Source: Amorphoplanes digitatis (GTDB taxonomy: Bacteria > Actinomycetota > Actinomycetes > Mycobacteriales > Micromonosporaceae). Taken from it: a stretch of DNA of 64,000 nucleotides. Below are positions 15,721 to 23,371 of this stretch, in pieces. The position numbers and the translations under genes were made by a program. Within the stretch, counting starts at the first letter, position 1, and each line of letters opens with the position of its first letter. The DNA is taken from positions 6,566,501 to 6,630,500 of the forward strand of contig NZ_JACHNH010000001.1 of assembly GCF_014205335.1 (NCBI RefSeq). Reading direction: 5' to 3'. The notes under the pieces were generated by a model. That model ran no database searches. It was not told the DNA's origin and saw only the letters and a program-made list of their open reading frames with translations.

Positions 15721-17045
15721 GCATGAACCTGGGGACGGTGCGGGCGATCGCCGACGCGGTGCTCTACGAGGGGTACCTGCTCTACCCGTACCGGAAGAGC
15801 GCGGCGAAGAACCGGTCCCGCTGGCAGTTCGGGGTCCTCGGCCCGCCGCGGGCCACCGCCGCCGCCTTCGCCGAGGCGCCCGACATGGCCATGCAGTGCC
15901 TGCTCGACCCGGGCGGCGCCGCGGGCGTCCGGATCCACCTGCGCTTCCTGCAATTGCAGGCCCGCGAGGTGCAGCGCCTCGAACCGGACGGGTCACACCT
16001 GCCGGTCGGCGAGCTGACCGTCGCCGGGGCGGCGCTGCTGAGCTGGGACGAGGCCGTCGAACGGGAGATCACCGTCCCGGCGACGCCGCTCGGTCAGGCG
16101 GCGGACGTCGCCGTCGAGGTACCCGGCGGGTGCGAGACGGAGCCGGTCAACCGCCCGGACGGCTCCCCCGCCGGCCGGATCGTGCGGCGCCGGTGGCCGC
16201 TGACCGCGCGGCTGCGCACCCGGACCGACGCCGACGGCGGTTACCAGCGGCTGACCGTCGAGGTGCGCAACGAGCATCCGGAGACCGTCGCCGGAAAGGA
16301 CGCCGCGATCCGGTCCTCGCTGATCGGCGCGCACCTGCTGATCGAGGCGTACGACGGCGCCTTCGTCTCGCTGCTGGAGCCGCCGGAGGCGGCCGCCGCC
16401 GCGGCCGGGCGCTGCCGCCAGCGCCGCTGCTGGCCGGTCCTCGCCGGACCCGACGGCTCGCACGACGTCGTGCTGGGCGCGCCGATCATCCTGTACGACC
16501 ACCCGCGGATCGCCGAGCAGAGCCCGGGCGCGCTGTTCGACTCCACCGAGATCGACGAGATCCTCACGCTGCGGGTGATGACCATGACCGAGGCGGAGAA
16601 GGCCGAGGCCCGCTCGACCGACCCGCGGGCCGCCGCGATCATCGACCGCTGCGACGCCATGCCGGACGCCGAACTGGGGCGGCTGCACGGCGTCCTGCGC
16701 GACCCGGAGCCCTGGTGGGATCCCGCGGCCGACGCGCGGGCGGACCCGGACACCGACACGGTGCTCATCGACGGGGTGCCCGTCGCCAAGGGCAGCCTGG
16801 TCCGGGTGCACCCGTCACGGCGGGCGGACGCGCAGGACATCTTCTTCGCCGGCCGGGTGGCGCGGGTGACCGCGGTGCTCGGCGACGTCGACGGCGGCGT
16901 GCACGTCGCCCTGGTGCTCGTCGACGACCCCGCCGCCGACCTGCACGACTGGTACGGCCGCTACTTCTACTTCGCTCCCGAGGAGCTCGAACCGCTACCG
17001 GCTACGGCCGACCTTCCGCCGGCCAAGAAGGAGTACAGATCGTGA
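15717..17045 (+). CDS. Large unknown protein of the hydrogenase operon
   Basis: Protein of 442 residues that I cannot assign to a named family. It begins MSMNLGTVRAIADAVLYEGYLLYPYRKSA and includes a region of WPLTARLRTRTD-type strands, a YDHPRIAEQSPGALFDSTEIDEIL stretch, and a C-terminal beta domain (about 355-430) with VLIDGVPVAKGSLVRVHPSRRADAQDIFFAGRVARV, which looks like a small barrel. Cysteines in GRCRQRRCWPVL are few. It overlaps the genes before and after by four bases. Like its neighbours it probably serves hydrogenase function; a scaffold or regulatory role is only a guess. A second ATG at 15723 is an alternative start. Confidence 0.7.
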   Translation: MSMNLGTVRAIADAVLYEGYLLYPYRKSAAKNRSRWQFGVLGPPRATAAAFAEAPDMAMQCLLDPGGAAGVRIHLRFLQLQAREVQRLEPDGSHLPVGELTVAGAALLSWDEAVEREITVPATPLGQAADVAVEVPGGCETEPVNRPDGSPAGRIVRRRWPLTARLRTRTDADGGYQRLTVEVRNEHPETVAGKDAAIRSSLIGAHLLIEAYDGAFVSLLEPPEAAAAAAGRCRQRRCWPVLAGPDGSHDVVLGAPIILYDHPRIAEQSPGALFDSTEIDEILTLRVMTMTEAEKAEARSTDPRAAAIIDRCDAMPDAELGRLHGVLRDPEPWWDPAADARADPDTDTVLIDGVPVAKGSLVRVHPSRRADAQDIFFAGRVARVTAVLGDVDGGVHVALVLVDDPAADLHDWYGRYFYFAPEELEPLPATADLPPAKKEYRS

Positions 17046-17161
17046 GAACCATCGGCATCCTCACCACGGTCGCCGGCGTGGCCGTCACCGTGTTCGCCGC
17101 CGTTGTGGTCGTGCGGGCGATGCCCGACATCCAGCGGTACCTGAAGATCCGCTCGATGTGA
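17042..17161 (+). CDS. 39-residue membrane peptide (DUF6893-like)
   Basis: Very small protein starting with GTG at 17042, with AAGGAGT about 10 bases upstream, overlapping the previous stop. It consists of a single hydrophobic helix (about residues 3-25, rich in Val and Ala) followed by a short charged end, MPDIQRYLKIRSM. Size and style fit the small DUF6893 proteins of actinobacterial hydrogenase loci. Since neither hydrogenase subunit has a signal or membrane helix, this peptide could tether the complex to the membrane or link it to the quinone pool; that is inference. Its stop overlaps the protease start (GTGA). Confidence 0.75.
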   Translation: MRTIGILTTVAGVAVTVFAAVVVVRAMPDIQRYLKIRSM

Positions 17162-17661
17162 CCGCGGACGAGGGGCACCCGGCGCGGGTCCTGGTCGCCG
17201 GGATCGGCAACTTCTTCCTCGGCGACGACGGTTTCGGTCCCGAGGTGGTGCGCCGGCTGACCGGTCAGGGCACGCTGCCGTCCGGGGTACGGGTGGCCGA
17301 CTACGGCATCCGCGGCATGCACCTGGCCTACGACCTGCTGGACTCCTACGACACCCTGGTGCTCGTCGACGCCCTGCCGTCCGCCGGCGCGCCGGGCCAG
17401 CTCGTGGTGCTGGAGGTGACGGCGGACGACCTCGGCGACGGCGAGTACGACGCGCACGGCATGCACCCCGCGGCCATGCTCGCCAACCTCGAACGCCTCG
17501 GCGGCACCCTGCCGACCACCTACGTCGTCGGCTGCCGGGCCGGCGCCGTCGAGGAGGGCATCGGCCTGAGCGAGCCGGTCGCCGCCGCCGTTCCCGAGGC
17601 CGTCACCCGGGTACGCGAGCTCGTCGGCCGCGTCCTCGCCGGCGACACCCGGGGGTCCTGA
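17158..17661 (+). CDS. Hydrogenase maturation protease, HyaD/HybD family
   Basis: Endopeptidase of 167 residues that removes the C-terminal tail of the large subunit after Ni is inserted. It shows the family N-terminus VAGIGNFFLGDDGFGPEVVRRL, whose Asp residues are part of the Ni-probing site, the second acidic site VLVDAL, and the His of AHGMHPAAM. The VVGCRAG strand and the SEPVAAAVPEAV helix complete the fold. The GTG start at 17158 overlaps the stop of the small membrane peptide. Placement immediately upstream of the hyp genes fits its action as the last maturation step for hhyL. Confidence 0.9.
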   Translation: MTADEGHPARVLVAGIGNFFLGDDGFGPEVVRRLTGQGTLPSGVRVADYGIRGMHLAYDLLDSYDTLVLVDALPSAGAPGQLVVLEVTADDLGDGEYDAHGMHPAAMLANLERLGGTLPTTYVVGCRAGAVEEGIGLSEPVAAAVPEAVTRVRELVGRVLAGDTRGS

Positions 17662-17663
17662 CC

Positions 17664-20174
17664 ATGTGCCTCGGAATCCCCGGCCGGGTCGTGCGGCTCG
17701 TTCCCGGCTACGCCGGCCAGCTGGCAATGGTGGACGTCATGGGCGTGCAGCGCCAGGTCAACGTGGGCATGCTCGAACGGGCGCCGGACCCGGAGGACTG
17801 GATCCTGATCCACATGGGCTTCGCGCTGGAGGTCATCGACGAGGCGGCCGCCGAGCGGGCCATGTCCGGCCTGGAGCTGATGGGCCGGGCCCGCGAGAGC
17901 ACCGAGCCCGCCGGGCGGGTCCGCCGGCGATTCACCGTCGCCGGGCTCGTGCAGGGCGTCGGCTTCCGGCCCTTCGCCTACGCGACCGCCGCCGACCTGG
18001 CCCTGGCCGGGTCGGTGGCGAACACCGCCGACGGCGTGGTGATCGAGGCCGAGGGCCCCGCCGAGGCGGTGCGGGAGTTCGGCCGCCGGCTCCGGGCGGA
18101 CGCGCCGCCGCTCGCGATGGTCACCGCCGTCGACGAGACCCCGCTGGAGCCCGTGGGCGGCACCGGTTTCACCATCGCGGAGTCGAGCGCGGGCGGGCAG
18201 GCGCGGACGCTGGCCTCGCCCGACGTGGCCACCTGCGACGACTGCCTCGCCGAGCTGCGCGATCCCGCCGACCGCCGGTACCGGCACCCGTTCATCACCT
18301 GCACCAACTGCGGCCCCCGCTTCACCATCATCACCGGCCTGCCGTACGACCGGGCCGCCACCACGATGGCCGGGTTCGCCATGTGCGCCGCCTGCCGCGC
18401 CGAGTACGAGGACCCGGCCGACCGGCGCTTCCACGCCCAGCCGATCGCCTGCCCCGACTGCGGCCCGCGGCTGGAGCTGCACACCCCGGGCGGCGACCGG
18501 CACCCGGACCCGCTGCGCGGCGCGCGGGAGCTGCTCGCGGCCGGGCGCATCGTCGCCGTCAAGGGCCTCGGCGGATACCACCTGGCCTGCGACGCCCGCA
18601 ACGCCGACGCCGTCGCCGAGCTGCGCGCCCGCAAACGGCGCGGCGGCAAGCCGTTCGCCGTGATGGTCGCCGACCTCGACACGGCCCGGCGGCTGGTGAC
18701 GATGACCGACGACGAGGAGCGGCTGCTGACCGGCGTACGCCACCCCATCGTGCTGCTGCCCCGACGGGCCGGCGGGGACGTCGCCGCCGCGGTGGCGCCG
18801 GGCAACCCCGACCTCGGGATCATGCTGCCCTACACGCCGCTGCACGTGCTGCTCCTCGGCCTGCCCGGCGACCCGACCGGGCCGGACGCCCTGGTCATGA
18901 CGTCGGGCAACCTCGCCGGCGAGCCGATCGCCTACGACGACGCGGACGCCGCCCGGCGGCTCGCGCCGCTCGCCGACGCGTTCCTGCGGCACGACCGTGC
19001 GATCCGGGTGCCGTGCGACGACTCGGTAAGCCGGCACGCCGCCGGCGCGGAGCTGCCGATCCGCCGGTCCCGCGGCCACGCGCCGATGCCGCTGGCGCTG
19101 CCGTTCGAGGTGCCGCCGACCCTCGCCGTCGGCGCGGACCTGAAGAACGCCTGCGCGCTGGGCGCCGGCCGGTACGCCTGGGTCAGCCAGCACATCGGCG
19201 ACATGGACGACCTGAGCACCATCGACGCCCTGTCCGGCACCGAGGCACACCTCGAACGGCTCACCGGGGTGCGCCCCGAGACGATCGTGGCGGACCTGCA
19301 CCCCGGCTACCGCTCCACCGGCTGGGCCCGCGACCACGCCGCCGGCCGGCCGGTGCGGCTGGTGCAGCACCACCACGCGCACATCGCCTCGGTCATGGCC
19401 GAGCACGGCCTCGGCCTCGACGAGCGGGTGATCGGCGTGGCGTTCGACGGCACCGGCTACGGCACCGACGGCGCGGTGTGGGGCGGCGAGGTGCTGATCG
19501 CCGACTACAAGTCGTACGACCGGGCCACGCACCTCGGCTACGTGCCGCTCGCGGGCGGGGACGCGAGCGTGCTGCGCCCGTACCGGATGGCGATGGCGCA
19601 TCTGCGGGCCGCCGGCGTGCCGTGGCACCCGGAGCTGGCCTGCGTCGCGGCCTGCCCGCCCGCCGAGCGCGACGTGCTAGCCCACCAGTTGGAGACGGGG
19701 TTCGGCTGCGTGCCCACCTCGAGCATGGGCCGGCTGTTCGACGCGGTCGCGTCGCTGACCGGCGCGTGCCACGCCGTGGAGTACGAGGCCGAGGCGGCGA
19801 TCATCCTGGAAGGGCTGGCCGCGTCGGCCGGCCCGGCCGGCGACGGCTACCGGTTCGGCCCGCCCGCCGACCCCGGCCCGGTGATCCGCGCGGTCGCCGC
19901 CGACGTCCTCGCCGGCGTGCCGGCGGCCACCGTGGCCGCCCGGTTCCACGCGGCCGTCACCGCCCTGATCGCCGACCTCGCCGAGCTCGGCCGGGATCGG
20001 ACCGGCCTCGACGTCGTCGCGCTCGGCGGCGGGGTCTTCCAGAACGCGTTGCTGCTCGACGCGGCCCGGCGTGCCCTGCGGGAGCGGGGCTTCACCGTGC
20101 TGCTCCCCCGGCTGCTGCCGCCCAACGACGGCGGCCTGGCCCTCGGCCAGTTGGTCGTCGGCGCCTGTTGTTGA
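17664..20174 (+). CDS. hypF: HypC-HypF fusion: chaperone plus carbamoyltransferase
   Basis: Protein of 836 residues in one uninterrupted frame. Residues 1 to about 75 are a complete HypC (MCLGIPGRVVRL, essential Cys2, ending near FALEVIDEAAAERAMS). After a short linker comes HypF: acylphosphatase domain (VQGVGFRPF at about 95), two zinc-finger pairs (CDDC, CTNC, CAAC, CPDC), a YrdC-like domain (KGLGGYHLACDA onward) and a Kae1-like domain with HHHAH for metal binding. HypF makes thiocarboxamide from carbamoyl phosphate on HypE, the source of the CN ligands; HypC holds the iron with HypD. The fusion would place the iron scaffold chaperone and the CN precursor enzyme on one chain. A separate hypC follows. 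Confidence 0.9.
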   Translation: MCLGIPGRVVRLVPGYAGQLAMVDVMGVQRQVNVGMLERAPDPEDWILIHMGFALEVIDEAAAERAMSGLELMGRARESTEPAGRVRRRFTVAGLVQGVGFRPFAYATAADLALAGSVANTADGVVIEAEGPAEAVREFGRRLRADAPPLAMVTAVDETPLEPVGGTGFTIAESSAGGQARTLASPDVATCDDCLAELRDPADRRYRHPFITCTNCGPRFTIITGLPYDRAATTMAGFAMCAACRAEYEDPADRRFHAQPIACPDCGPRLELHTPGGDRHPDPLRGARELLAAGRIVAVKGLGGYHLACDARNADAVAELRARKRRGGKPFAVMVADLDTARRLVTMTDDEERLLTGVRHPIVLLPRRAGGDVAAAVAPGNPDLGIMLPYTPLHVLLLGLPGDPTGPDALVMTSGNLAGEPIAYDDADAARRLAPLADAFLRHDRAIRVPCDDSVSRHAAGAELPIRRSRGHAPMPLALPFEVPPTLAVGADLKNACALGAGRYAWVSQHIGDMDDLSTIDALSGTEAHLERLTGVRPETIVADLHPGYRSTGWARDHAAGRPVRLVQHHHAHIASVMAEHGLGLDERVIGVAFDGTGYGTDGAVWGGEVLIADYKSYDRATHLGYVPLAGGDASVLRPYRMAMAHLRAAGVPWHPELACVAACPPAERDVLAHQLETGFGCVPTSSMGRLFDAVASLTGACHAVEYEAEAAIILEGLAASAGPAGDGYRFGPPADPGPVIRAVAADVLAGVPAATVAARFHAAVTALIADLAELGRDRTGLDVVALGGGVFQNALLLDAARRALRERGFTVLLPRLLPPNDGGLALGQLVVGACC

Positions 20175-20197
20175 CCATCGAGAAGGGAGACACTCCC

Positions 20198-20482
20198 ATG
20201 TGCCTGGCCGTCCCCGGGCGCGTCCTGAGCATCGCCGAGACCGACGGCACCCTGATGGCCGAGGTCGACTTCGGCGGCGTGCACAAGAACGTGTGCCTGC
20301 AATACATCCCCGACGCCGCGGTCGGCGAGTACGTCGTGGTGCACGTCGGATTCGCCATCCAGCGGCTGGACGAGAAGTCCGCGCAGGAGACGCTCGCCAA
20401 CTTCGAGCGCCTCGGCATCCTGGAGGAGGAGTTCGGCGACGGGTTCACCCGCGCGGCCGAGCAGGCGGGAGACGACCGGTGA
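20198..20482 (+). CDS. hypC: Hydrogenase assembly chaperone HypC (second copy)
   Basis: Free-standing HypC of 94 residues with the canonical start MCLAVPGRVLSI (essential Cys2) and the EYVVVHVGFAIQRLDEKSA segment. It carries the Fe(CN)2CO moiety with HypD and guards the immature large subunit. A very strong ribosome binding site, AGAAGGGAGA, lies eight bases upstream, suggesting high production compared with the overlapping neighbours. The stop overlaps the hypD start. It differs clearly from the HypC module fused to HypF just upstream, so it is an older paralogue rather than a recent duplicate. Confidence 0.95.
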   Translation: MCLAVPGRVLSIAETDGTLMAEVDFGGVHKNVCLQYIPDAAVGEYVVVHVGFAIQRLDEKSAQETLANFERLGILEEEFGDGFTRAAEQAGDDR

Positions 20483-21579
20483 AGTACCTCGACGAATTCA
20501 GCAACCCGGACCTGGCCCGAAGGCTTCTCGACGAGATCCACGCGACCGCGACCCGCCCCTGGGCGATGATGGAGGTCTGCGGCGGCCAGACCCACTCGAT
20601 CATCCGGCACGGCATCGACCAGCTCCTGCCCGAGGGCATCGAGATGATCCACGGCCCGGGCTGCCCGGTCTGCGTCACCCCGCTCGAGATCATCGACCGG
20701 GCCCTGGCCATCGCCGCGCAGCCCGGCGTGATCTTCTGCTCGTTCGGTGACATGCTGCGCGTGCCCGGCAGCGGCCGGGACCTGTTCGGCGTCAAGAGCG
20801 CCGGCGCGGACGTGCGCGTCGTCTACTCGCCGCTCGACGCGCTCACCATCGCCCGGGAGAACCCCGACCGCCAGGTGGTGTTCTTCGGCATCGGCTTCGA
20901 GACCACCGCGCCGGCCAACGCGATGACCGTTTACCAGGCCAAGCGGCTCGGCGTCACGAACTTCTCGCTGCTGGTCTCGCACGTGCTGGTGCCGCCGGCG
21001 ATCGCCGCCATCATGGAGTCACCGCGCTGCCGCGTGCAGGCCTTCCTGGCCGCCGGCCACGTGTGCAGCGTCATGGGCACCGGCGAGTACCCGCCGCTTG
21101 CGGAGAAGTACCGCGTGCCGATCGTGGTGACCGGCTTCGAGCCGCTCGACATCCTCGAAGGCATCCGCCAGACCGTCATCCAGCTCGAGTCCGGCCGCCA
21201 CGAGCTGCAGAACGCCTACCCCCGCGCCGTACGCGCGGAGGGCAACCTGCCCGCGGTGGCGATGCTGCGCGACGTGTTCGAGGTGACCGACCGGACCTGG
21301 CGCGGCATCGGCATGATCCCGGACAGCGGCTGGCGGCTCTCGCCGCGCTACCGGGACTTCGACGCGGAACTCCGCTTCGACGTCGGCGGCGTCACCGCCT
21401 GCGAGTCGGAGCTGTGCCGCTCCGGCGAGGTCCTCCAGGGCCTGCTGAAGCCCAACGAGTGCGCGGCGTTCGGCAAGCAGTGCACCCCGCGCAACCCGCT
21501 CGGCGCGACGATGGTCTCCTCCGAGGGCGCGTGTGCGGCCTACTACGCGTACCGCCGGCTGGATCTGGTGCAGCTCTGA
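20479..21579 (+). CDS. hypD: Hydrogenase formation protein HypD
   Basis: Iron-sulfur protein of 366 residues, the scaffold on which Fe(CN)2CO is assembled with HypC and HypE. Signature segments are MMEVCGGQTHSIIRHG (Fe-binding Cys), HGPGCPVCVTP (redox CxxC), FFGIGFETTAPA and the C-terminal cluster ligands in ACESELCRSGEVLQGLLKPNECAAFGKQC, cut here as separate Cys positions in the family [4Fe-4S] site. The GTG start at 20479 overlaps the hypC stop and the TGA stop shares a base with the ATG of hypE. Length is typical for the family (about 370). Confidence 0.95.
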   Translation: MKYLDEFSNPDLARRLLDEIHATATRPWAMMEVCGGQTHSIIRHGIDQLLPEGIEMIHGPGCPVCVTPLEIIDRALAIAAQPGVIFCSFGDMLRVPGSGRDLFGVKSAGADVRVVYSPLDALTIARENPDRQVVFFGIGFETTAPANAMTVYQAKRLGVTNFSLLVSHVLVPPAIAAIMESPRCRVQAFLAAGHVCSVMGTGEYPPLAEKYRVPIVVTGFEPLDILEGIRQTVIQLESGRHELQNAYPRAVRAEGNLPAVAMLRDVFEVTDRTWRGIGMIPDSGWRLSPRYRDFDAELRFDVGGVTACESELCRSGEVLQGLLKPNECAAFGKQCTPRNPLGATMVSSEGACAAYYAYRRLDLVQL

Positions 21580-22634
21580 TGACGGACCTGGACTTCGAGA
21601 ACTGGACCTGCCCGCTGCCGCTGCGCGACACCCCGTCGATCGTGATGGGCCACGGCGGCGGCGGGGCCATGTCGGCCGAGCTCGTCGAGCACCTGTTCCT
21701 GCCCGGCTTCGGCGCCGCCGCCGCGACCGGGCTCGGCGACTCGGCCGTCGTCACCGCCGGCGGCGCCCGGCTCGCGATCTCCACCGACTCGTTCGTGGTC
21801 AAGCCGATGTTCTTCCCCGGCGGGTCGATCGGCGACCTCGCGGTCAACGGCACCGTCAACGACCTGGCCATGTCCGGCGCGACGCCGCTGTACCTGTCGA
21901 CCGCCTTCATACTTCAGGAGGGCACCGCCCTGTCCGAGCTCGCCCGCATCGCCGAGGCCATGGGCGCCGCCGCGACCGCGGCCGGGGTACGGCTTGTCAC
22001 CGGCGACACCAAGGTGGTGGACAGCGGCAGCGGCGACGGCGTCTACATCAACACCACCGGCCTCGGCGTCGTCGCCGACGGCGTGGACATCGCGGCGCAC
22101 CGGGCGGCGCCCGGGGACGCGGTGCTGATCAGCGGCGACATCGGCGTGCACGGCGTGGCCGTGATGAGCTGCCGCGAGGGGCTGGAGTTCGGCACCGCCG
22201 TGCGCAGCGACACCGCGCCGCTGCACGGCCTGGTCGCCGCGATGATCGCCACCGGCGCCGATCTGCACGCGCTGCGCGACCCGACCCGGGGCGGCGTCTC
22301 GGCGTCGCTGAACGAGATCGCCCGGGCCGCACGCGTCGGCGTCGACCTGGTCGAGCGGGACCTGCCCGTACCGCCCGGGGTACGCGACGCGTGCAGCCTG
22401 CTCGGCCTCGATCCGATGCAGGTCGCCAACGAGGGCAAGCTGCTGGCGTTCGTACCCGCCGCGCAGGCCGGCGACGTGCTGGCCGCCATGCGGGCGCATC
22501 CGCACGGCGAGGACGCGTGCCGGATCGGCACCGTGGTGTCCGAGCACCCCGGCATGGTGGTGGCGCGCACGGCGCTCGGCGGCACCCGGGTGATCAACCT
22601 GCCCATCGGCGAGCAGCTGCCGCGGATCTGCTGA
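21579..22634 (+). CDS. hypE: Hydrogenase expression/formation protein HypE
   Basis: Dehydratase of 351 residues of the PurM-like ATP-binding superfamily. It converts the thiocarboxamide that HypF places on its C-terminal Cys to thiocyanate and donates cyanide to the iron on HypC-HypD. Seen here are HGGGGAMSAELV near the N-terminus, GDSAVV, STDSFVV, GGSIGDLAVNGTVNDLAMSGA, TGDTKVVD, DPTRGGVSASLNEIA and the diagnostic C-terminus ending PRIC. The start ATG shares a base with the hypD stop; the stop overlaps the start of the next gene by one base (TGATGA). Confidence 0.95.
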   Translation: MTDLDFENWTCPLPLRDTPSIVMGHGGGGAMSAELVEHLFLPGFGAAAATGLGDSAVVTAGGARLAISTDSFVVKPMFFPGGSIGDLAVNGTVNDLAMSGATPLYLSTAFILQEGTALSELARIAEAMGAAATAAGVRLVTGDTKVVDSGSGDGVYINTTGLGVVADGVDIAAHRAAPGDAVLISGDIGVHGVAVMSCREGLEFGTAVRSDTAPLHGLVAAMIATGADLHALRDPTRGGVSASLNEIARAARVGVDLVERDLPVPPGVRDACSLLGLDPMQVANEGKLLAFVPAAQAGDVLAAMRAHPHGEDACRIGTVVSEHPGMVVARTALGGTRVINLPIGEQLPRIC

Positions 22635-23350
22635 TGAGCGTGCGGGGGACGCTGCTGTTCGCCCGGTACGCGTACCCGCCGAACGAGCTGGGCTACTGCG
22701 GGCCGGAGGGTGCGGCGGCGCTGCTGCGCCCGGACGCGCCCGCGGAGATCGCCCGGCGGGCCCGCCGCTTCGAGGGTGCCTGGAGCTATCTCGAGTTCAT
22801 CGCCGCGTCGGCCGGCATCGGCGATCCGCTCGACGAGGCGGTGGTGGAGGCGTACTGGATCGGCAACGAGCTGCTCGACGGCGTGTCGGCGCCGGACCTG
22901 GTGGCGTGGCTGGGCGAACGCTTCCACGGCCAGCCCGGCGGCACCTGGCGTACGGCGGGCGGGCGGGCCACGCCCCACCACAGCTTCCAGGTGTTCGAGG
23001 TGTATCCGTGGGCCGGGCTGCTCACCGCGCCGGCCGCGCCGGTCGCGGTGTCGGTGCTGGACCGCTGCCGCATCCGCGCCGGCGTGGTCCTCGACGTGCA
23101 CGGCGAGTCGGCGACCGTACGCTCGAATCCGCTGGTGTGGGACGGCACCGAGCTGACGCCGGGCCCGCCGCGGGATGAGGTCGCCGCCTGGTCGGCGAAC
23201 GGGAACTCGCTGCTCGGCGGCCTGTCGCCCGGCGACCGGGTGGCCCTGCACTGGGACTGGGTCTGCGACGTCATCACCGCCGAGCAGCAGGAGCGCATCG
23301 AGTCGCTGGAACTGCGCCAGCGCCGCTGCCTGACGGCCCCGGCCGGGTGA
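22634..23350 (+). CDS. DUF6390 family protein, last gene of hydrogenase operon
   Basis: Protein of 238 residues of the DUF6390 type that ends many actinobacterial hydrogenase operons. It starts MSVRGTLLFARYAYPPNELGYCGPEG and contains AYWIGNELLDG, HHSFQVFEVYPWAGLL, a beta domain with RCRIRAGVVLDVHGESATVRSNPLVWDG and the end HWDWVCDVITAEQQERIESLE. The C-terminal beta segment resembles HypC-like small barrels in outline, though I cannot prove it. It overlaps hypE by one base, so it is made in step with it. Function unknown; a late maturation factor is a reasonable guess. Confidence 0.7.
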   Translation: MSVRGTLLFARYAYPPNELGYCGPEGAAALLRPDAPAEIARRARRFEGAWSYLEFIAASAGIGDPLDEAVVEAYWIGNELLDGVSAPDLVAWLGERFHGQPGGTWRTAGGRATPHHSFQVFEVYPWAGLLTAPAAPVAVSVLDRCRIRAGVVLDVHGESATVRSNPLVWDGTELTPGPPRDEVAAWSANGNSLLGGLSPGDRVALHWDWVCDVITAEQQERIESLELRQRRCLTAPAG

Positions 23351-23360
23351 CGGCCGGGGC
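23336..23360. terminator. Hairpin spanning the DUF6390 stop codon
   Basis: Arms GCCCCGGCCG (23336-23345) and CGGCCGGGGC (23351-23360) are perfectly complementary over ten bases with the loop GGTGA containing the stop codon. It lies between the end of the hydrogenase operon and the end of the oppositely oriented GH13 gene, so it can stop both transcripts. No T run follows. Confidence 0.65.
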
Positions 23361-23371
23361 ACGTGCTCAGG

